From positions 1 through 8,747 of the forward strand of contig QLUP01000034.1 of the NCBI GenBank assembly GCA_018725485.1: 8,747 bases of DNA, given 5' to 3'. The stretch comes from Candidatus Lithacetigena glycinireducens. GTDB lineage: Bacteria > Coprothermobacterota > HKB111. Numbering within the stretch: the first letter of the stretch is position 1; every line of letters begins with the position of its first letter. This document shows, piece after piece, positions 6,487 to 8,747 of the stretch. The notes under the pieces are model-generated. The model was not told the origin of the DNA. It searched no databases and was given only the letters and a program-made list of their open reading frames with translations. The position numbers and the translations under genes are program-made.

Positions 6487-7185
6487 CTATGCTTTTGCTG
6501 ATACTGTTAATACTTTTTTGGGATCTAACCTGATTCCAGGTCCCATAGTAGAGGAAAGGAAAACTTTCTTCAGGTACTGTCCTTTGGCAGCTGGTGGTTT
6601 GGCTTTATTGAGTGCATCAATGAAAGCGTTGAAATTTTCCATCAGCGAATTTTCGGTAAAGCTTACCTTACCGATAGGAGCATGTACATTAGCACCCTTG
6701 TCTACCCGGAACTCAATCTTACCCGCTTTGTACTCTTTAATAGCTTTAACCAGATCAAAAGTAACTGTGCCAGTTTTAGGGTTAGGCATAAGCCCCCTGG
6801 GACCAAGTATTTTACCAAGCTTACCGAGTAGCGACATAACATCGGGAGTAGCAATTGCTACATCGAAGTCCAGCCATCCTTCCTGGATTTTTTGTACCAG
6901 TTCTTCTGCGCCTACATAGTCTGCTCCGGAATCTAAAGCTTCTTTAGCTTTTTCACCTTTGGTAAATACCAGAACCCTGACAGCTTTTCCTGAACCATGG
7001 GGCAATACCACAACTGATCTTACATTTTGATCAGATTGTCGGGGGTCTACTCCCAATTTTACTGCTACTTCTACAGTTTCATCAAATTTGGCAAAAGCAT
7101 TCTCCTTTAGAAGTTTAAGGGCTTCTAAAGGTGCGTAAAGCTTTGTTTCAACTTTTGTTCTTGCTTCTTGAAGCTTTTTACCCAT
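6487..7185 (-). CDS. rplA: 50S ribosomal protein L1
   Basis: L1 (232 aa, standard length) binds 23S rRNA helices 76-78 to form the mobile L1 stalk that helps release tRNA from the E site. It is also a translational repressor of its own operon in many bacteria. The L1 signature [15 protein letters not shown] is at 127-141. Domain I is built from the two ends (residues 1-67 and about 160-232, including [15 protein letters not shown] at 159-173 and [11 protein letters not shown] at 212-221), and domain II is the middle (about 68-159). Start ATG 7185-7183 has GAGGT 9 nt upstream (7195-7199). It follows rplK with a 16-nt gap and ends with TAG at 6489-6487, before the L10 leader region. Confidence 0.98.
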   Translation of the reverse strand: MGKKLQEARTKVETKLYAPLEALKLLKENAFAKFDETVEVAVKLGVDPRQSDQNVRSVVVLPHGSGKAVRVLVFTKGEKAKEALDSGADYVGAEELVQKIQEGWLDFDVAIATPDVMSLLGKLGKILGPRGLMPNPKTGTVTFDLVKAIKEYKAGKIEFRVDKGANVHAPIGKVSFTENSLMENFNAFIDALNKAKPPAAKGQYLKKVFLSSTMGPGIRLDPKKVLTVSAKA

Positions 7186-7201
7186 AACTCTTTTACCTCA
7201 A

Positions 7202-7627
7202 TCAGTCTACAATTTCTACGCCCATACTTCGGGCAGTACCTTCCACCATGGTTATTGCTGAATCCAGATTATTAGCGTTCAAGTCCACCATTTTAATCTT
7301 AGCGATTTCCTCGATCTGAGAGCGCTTAATCTTTCCCACCTTATCTTTGTTGGGAATAGGAGACCCTTTTTCCAACGATGCTGCTTTCTTTACCAGAAAG
7401 GCGGTAGGAGGAGTCTTGGTAACGAAGGTAAAGGTGCGATCTTCAAAAACAGTTACAACTACCGGTACTACTGTTCCTTCTTGAGAGGCAGTTTTTTCAT
7501 TGAAAGCTCTTACGAACTCCATGATATTAATCCCTCTTTGCCCAAGAGCAGGACCTACTGGAGGAGCTGGAGTTGCTTTTCCTGCAGGTAGTTGTAATTT
7601 AATATATCCAGCTATTCTTTTTGGCAA
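7202..7627 (-). CDS. rplK: 50S ribosomal protein L11 (TTG start)
   Basis: L11 (141 aa from TTG 7627-7625) binds the GTPase-associated region of 23S rRNA and takes part in factor binding and stringent-response signalling by RelA. The N-terminal domain (1-70) carries the proline-rich [19 protein letters not shown] (20-38), where thiostrepton-type antibiotics act. The C-terminal rRNA-binding domain (75-141) has the signature [14 protein letters not shown] (111-124). A longer in-frame start, GTG at 7636-7634, gives 144 aa but leaves no space after the ribosome-binding site AAAGGTGG (7637-7644). TTG lies 9 nt from it, and the resulting [12 protein letters not shown] aligns residue for residue with the usual L11 start MAKKVVGYIKLQ. 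I therefore prefer TTG. nusG ends 17 nt upstream. Confidence 0.95.
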   Translation of the reverse strand: MPKRIAGYIKLQLPAGKATPAPPVGPALGQRGINIMEFVRAFNEKTASQEGTVVPVVVTVFEDRTFTFVTKTPPTAFLVKKAASLEKGSPIPNKDKVGKIKRSQIEEIAKIKMVDLNANNLDSAITMVEGTARSMGVEIVD

Positions 7628-7636
7628 ATTTATCAC

Positions 7637-7644
7637 CCACCTTT
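7637..7644 (-). promoter_or_regulatory. Ribosome-binding site that decides the rplK start
   Basis: AAAGGTGG on the minus strand directly follows the nusG stop (TAG 7647-7645). It touches the upstream GTG (7636) but stands 9 nt from TTG (7627), the normal spacing. This favours TTG initiation. Confidence 0.6.
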
Positions 7645-8166
7645 CTAAACTTTTTTAATTTGAGTTGCATCTACTTCCACGGTAACATCCCTTCCAAAGA
7701 TGCCAAGTAAAAGTCTTACCTTGTCTTTATCGGGGTATATTACTTCAACTATACCATTTAAACCTTCAAACGGACCGCTGGCTATAACTATTTTTTGACC
7801 TACTTCCAGGGCAATTTTGGGTACTTTTCCTTCTTCAATTCTATAAAAAACTCTATCCATCTCTTCTTCAGTCATGGGAATGGGTTGGCCGTTTAAATTA
7901 ACAAAGCCAATGACCCCGGGTGTATGTCTTACTACTGCCCAACTTTCTTCATCAAGTTCCATCTCTACGAAAATATAACCAGGGAAAATTATCTTTTCAA
8001 CTTCTACCCTTTTTCCTCTTATAAATTCGTGCTTTCTTTCTTTGGGGACGAGAACATGTGTAACTCTCTCATCCATCATACTACTTTTTACCCGTCTTAA
8101 AATGTTATTCTGGACTTTGTTTTCCTGGCCAGAGTAACTATGAAGGATATACCAGGCTGATGGCAA
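7645..8166 (-). CDS. nusG: Transcription termination/antitermination factor NusG (TTG start)
   Basis: NusG (173 aa, usual for the short form) binds RNA polymerase across the cleft, affecting pausing, Rho-dependent termination and coupling to the ribosome through S10. The NGN domain (1-108) shows the expected N-terminal [12 protein letters not shown] (4-15) and the FPGYIFVEM motif (61-69). The KOW domain (about 122-173) carries [10 protein letters not shown] (131-140). The start is TTG at 8166-8164 with GAGG 7-8 nt upstream. No ATG or GTG gives the conserved W-Y spacing, so TTG is well supported. It begins 4 nt after secE, so its ribosome-binding site lies in the end of secE. Confidence 0.98.
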   Translation of the reverse strand: MPSAWYILHSYSGQENKVQNNILRRVKSSMMDERVTHVLVPKERKHEFIRGKRVEVEKIIFPGYIFVEMELDEESWAVVRHTPGVIGFVNLNGQPIPMTEEEMDRVFYRIEEGKVPKIALEVGQKIVIASGPFEGLNGIVEVIYPDKDKVRLLLGIFGRDVTVEVDATQIKKV

Positions 8167-8170
8167 TTTT

Positions 8171-8398
8171 TTACCTCGCTATCCCTGCAAATATTTTAGA
8201 AAGGAGGAAGGCTAATCCACCATCCCAAAGACCAACATACAAGCTGAAAAAGAAAGTGAAAATTAGCACTATCTGGGTTGAGGTTATAACCTGTTCCTTG
8301 CTTGGCCACATAACTTTTTTAAGTTCAGAGCGCACATCAAGCAGATACTGTTTTCCGTTATTAATCAAATTTAAAAAATAGTTTTTCTTTTTAGCCAC
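8171..8398 (-). CDS. secE: Preprotein translocase subunit SecE (GTG start)
   Basis: SecE (75 aa) is the short single-spanning form common outside the gamma-proteobacteria. It clamps SecY in the plasma-membrane export channel. Residues 1-20 are lysine/asparagine-rich and cytoplasmic. Residues 24-36 (SELKKVMWPSKEQ) are the conserved amphipathic helix and hinge, and 42-65 (starting IVLIFTFFFSLYVGLW) form the transmembrane segment. The start is GTG 8398-8396 with the strong site AAGGAGG at 8404-8410, 5 nt upstream. The next gene, nusG, starts 4 nt after its stop, the classic secE-nusG pairing. tRNA-Trp lies 20 nt upstream. Confidence 0.97.
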   Translation of the reverse strand: MAKKKNYFLNLINNGKQYLLDVRSELKKVMWPSKEQVITSTQIVLIFTFFFSLYVGLWDGGLAFLLSKIFAGIAR

Positions 8399-8418
8399 CT
8401 TTACCTCCTTGGTTTAAC

Positions 8419-8494
8419 TGGCACGCCCGGAGGGAATTGAACCCCCAACCTACGGTTTTGGAGACCGGCGCTCTACCAGTTGAGCTACGGGCGT
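8419..8494 (-). tRNA. trnW: tRNA-Trp (anticodon CCA)
   Basis: A full cloverleaf reads on the minus strand. The acceptor stem ACGCCCG / CGGGCGT (8494-8488 and 8429-8423) has 7 perfect pairs. The D stem is GCTC/GAGC. The anticodon loop CTCCAAA has anticodon CCA at 8461-8459. The T arm GGGGG-TTCAATT-CCCTC has one G-U pair. The discriminator is G73, the identity base for bacterial tRNA-Trp, and the 3' CCA is encoded (8421-8419). The first anticodon-stem pair (27-43) is a C-U mismatch (8468 and 8452). It lies between rpmG and secE with gaps of 16 and 20 nt, so it is probably cut out of the shared transcript by tRNA-processing enzymes. Confidence 0.97.
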
Positions 8495-8510
8495 ACCTAA
8501 CTTCCAATTT

Positions 8511-8660
8511 TTATTTTGTCTCCCGATGAGGTGTTGCTTTCCTGCATTTAGGGCAGAATTTCTTCAACTGTAATCTGTCGGGATCATTTTGCTTACTTTT
8601 TTCGTTATGATAATTCCTTGACTTACAGATTGTACACTCCATAATAACTAATACGCGCAT
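8511..8660 (-). CDS. rpmG: 50S ribosomal protein L33
   Basis: A 49-residue product of normal L33 length, a small 50S protein near the E site. It shows the zinc-ribbon (C+) pattern C9-x2-C12 and C36-x2-C39 and the conserved [20 protein letters not shown] and [18 protein letters not shown] segments. The C+ form needs zinc, and many bacteria also carry a zinc-free copy elsewhere. Start ATG 8660-8658 has GGAG at 8667-8670, which lies inside the last codons of tuf; the tuf stop is only 3 nt upstream, so translation is probably coupled. M7 is an in-frame alternative, but the MRV opening is typical of the family. Confidence 0.96.
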   Translation of the reverse strand: MRVLVIMECTICKSRNYHNEKSKQNDPDRLQLKKFCPKCRKATPHRETK

Positions 8661-8663
8661 ATT

Positions 8664-8747
8664 TTACTCCAAAATCTTGGTAACCACACCTGCTCCCACG
8701 GTACGGCCACCTTCACGAATGGCGAACCGAAGACCCTCTTCTATGGC
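8664..8747 (-). CDS. tuf: Elongation factor Tu, C-terminal end (runs off the window)
   Basis: The last 27 residues and the TAA stop (8666-8664) are present; the 5' part lies beyond the window. The visible peptide contains GLRFAIREGGRTVGAGVVTK, the near-invariant end of EF-Tu domain III, which contacts aminoacyl-tRNA. EF-Tu delivers aminoacyl-tRNA to the ribosome as a GTP complex. Its place just before rpmG, trnW, secE and nusG is a common arrangement. It is the most upstream gene visible in the minus-strand cluster, so the promoter driving this cluster is probably outside the window. Confidence 0.97.
   Translation of the reverse strand, partial: AIEEGLRFAIREGGRTVGAGVVTKILE

Noticed and set aside
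6518-6919. Plus-strand open frame of 133 codons.
   Set aside because: It lies entirely antisense to rplA, which is a certain gene; the same applies to the shorter frames opposite lon, rplJ and secE.
7622-7640. GGTGGGTGATAAATTT at the rplK start as an L1-binding translational operator.
   Set aside because: I cannot match it convincingly to the two-helix L1 site of 23S rRNA by eye, and it already serves as the ribosome-binding region.

Overview
The window is AT-rich bacterial DNA and almost entirely housekeeping. Shine-Dalgarno sites are strong (AAGGAGG, GGGAGG). The order tuf-rpmG-trnW-secE-nusG-rplK-rplA-rplJ-rplL is typical of Firmicutes and several deep-branching thermophilic or anaerobic phyla. 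Together with a type-4 (iron-sulfur) uracil-DNA glycosylase, this suggests an anaerobic, possibly thermophilic bacterium of Firmicutes, Thermotogota, Dictyoglomota or Atribacterota type. I cannot place it more precisely from the sequence.

Layout by position. Positions 1-2775, minus strand: a probable operon read udg -> M28-type peptidase -> ABC-transporter ATPase, the last cut by the window edge. Gaps between the genes are 20 and 17 nt. Positions 2776-3023: a 248-nt divergent intergenic region with a plausible promoter for each side. Positions 3024-5375, plus strand: lon. Positions 5365-5415: a convergent terminator region shared by lon and rplL. Positions 5426-8747, minus strand: the translation and transcription cluster tuf(end)-rpmG-tRNA-Trp-secE-nusG-rplK-rplA-[L10 leader]-rplJ-rplL. 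No stretch longer than 300 nt lacks a gene.

How it works together. The minus-strand cluster makes EF-Tu, ribosomal proteins L33, L11, L1, L10 and L7/L12, the SecE translocase subunit, NusG and the Trp tRNA. Most genes are 3-20 nt apart, so they are probably co-transcribed. The one larger gap (6320-6486) holds an L10-type leader with a clear terminator hairpin plus U-tract and a competing antiterminator, so rplJL is almost certainly regulated separately by attenuation. rplL is not followed by rpoB-rpoC, its usual partners, but meets lon head-on.

No new mobile, defence or CRISPR system is visible. The points most worth a second look are the leader architecture (including a near-perfect 12-nt repeat that can pair with the terminator arm), the missing rpoBC, the run of non-ATG starts in essential genes, and the M28-like peptidase with proline at the usual catalytic-glutamate position.
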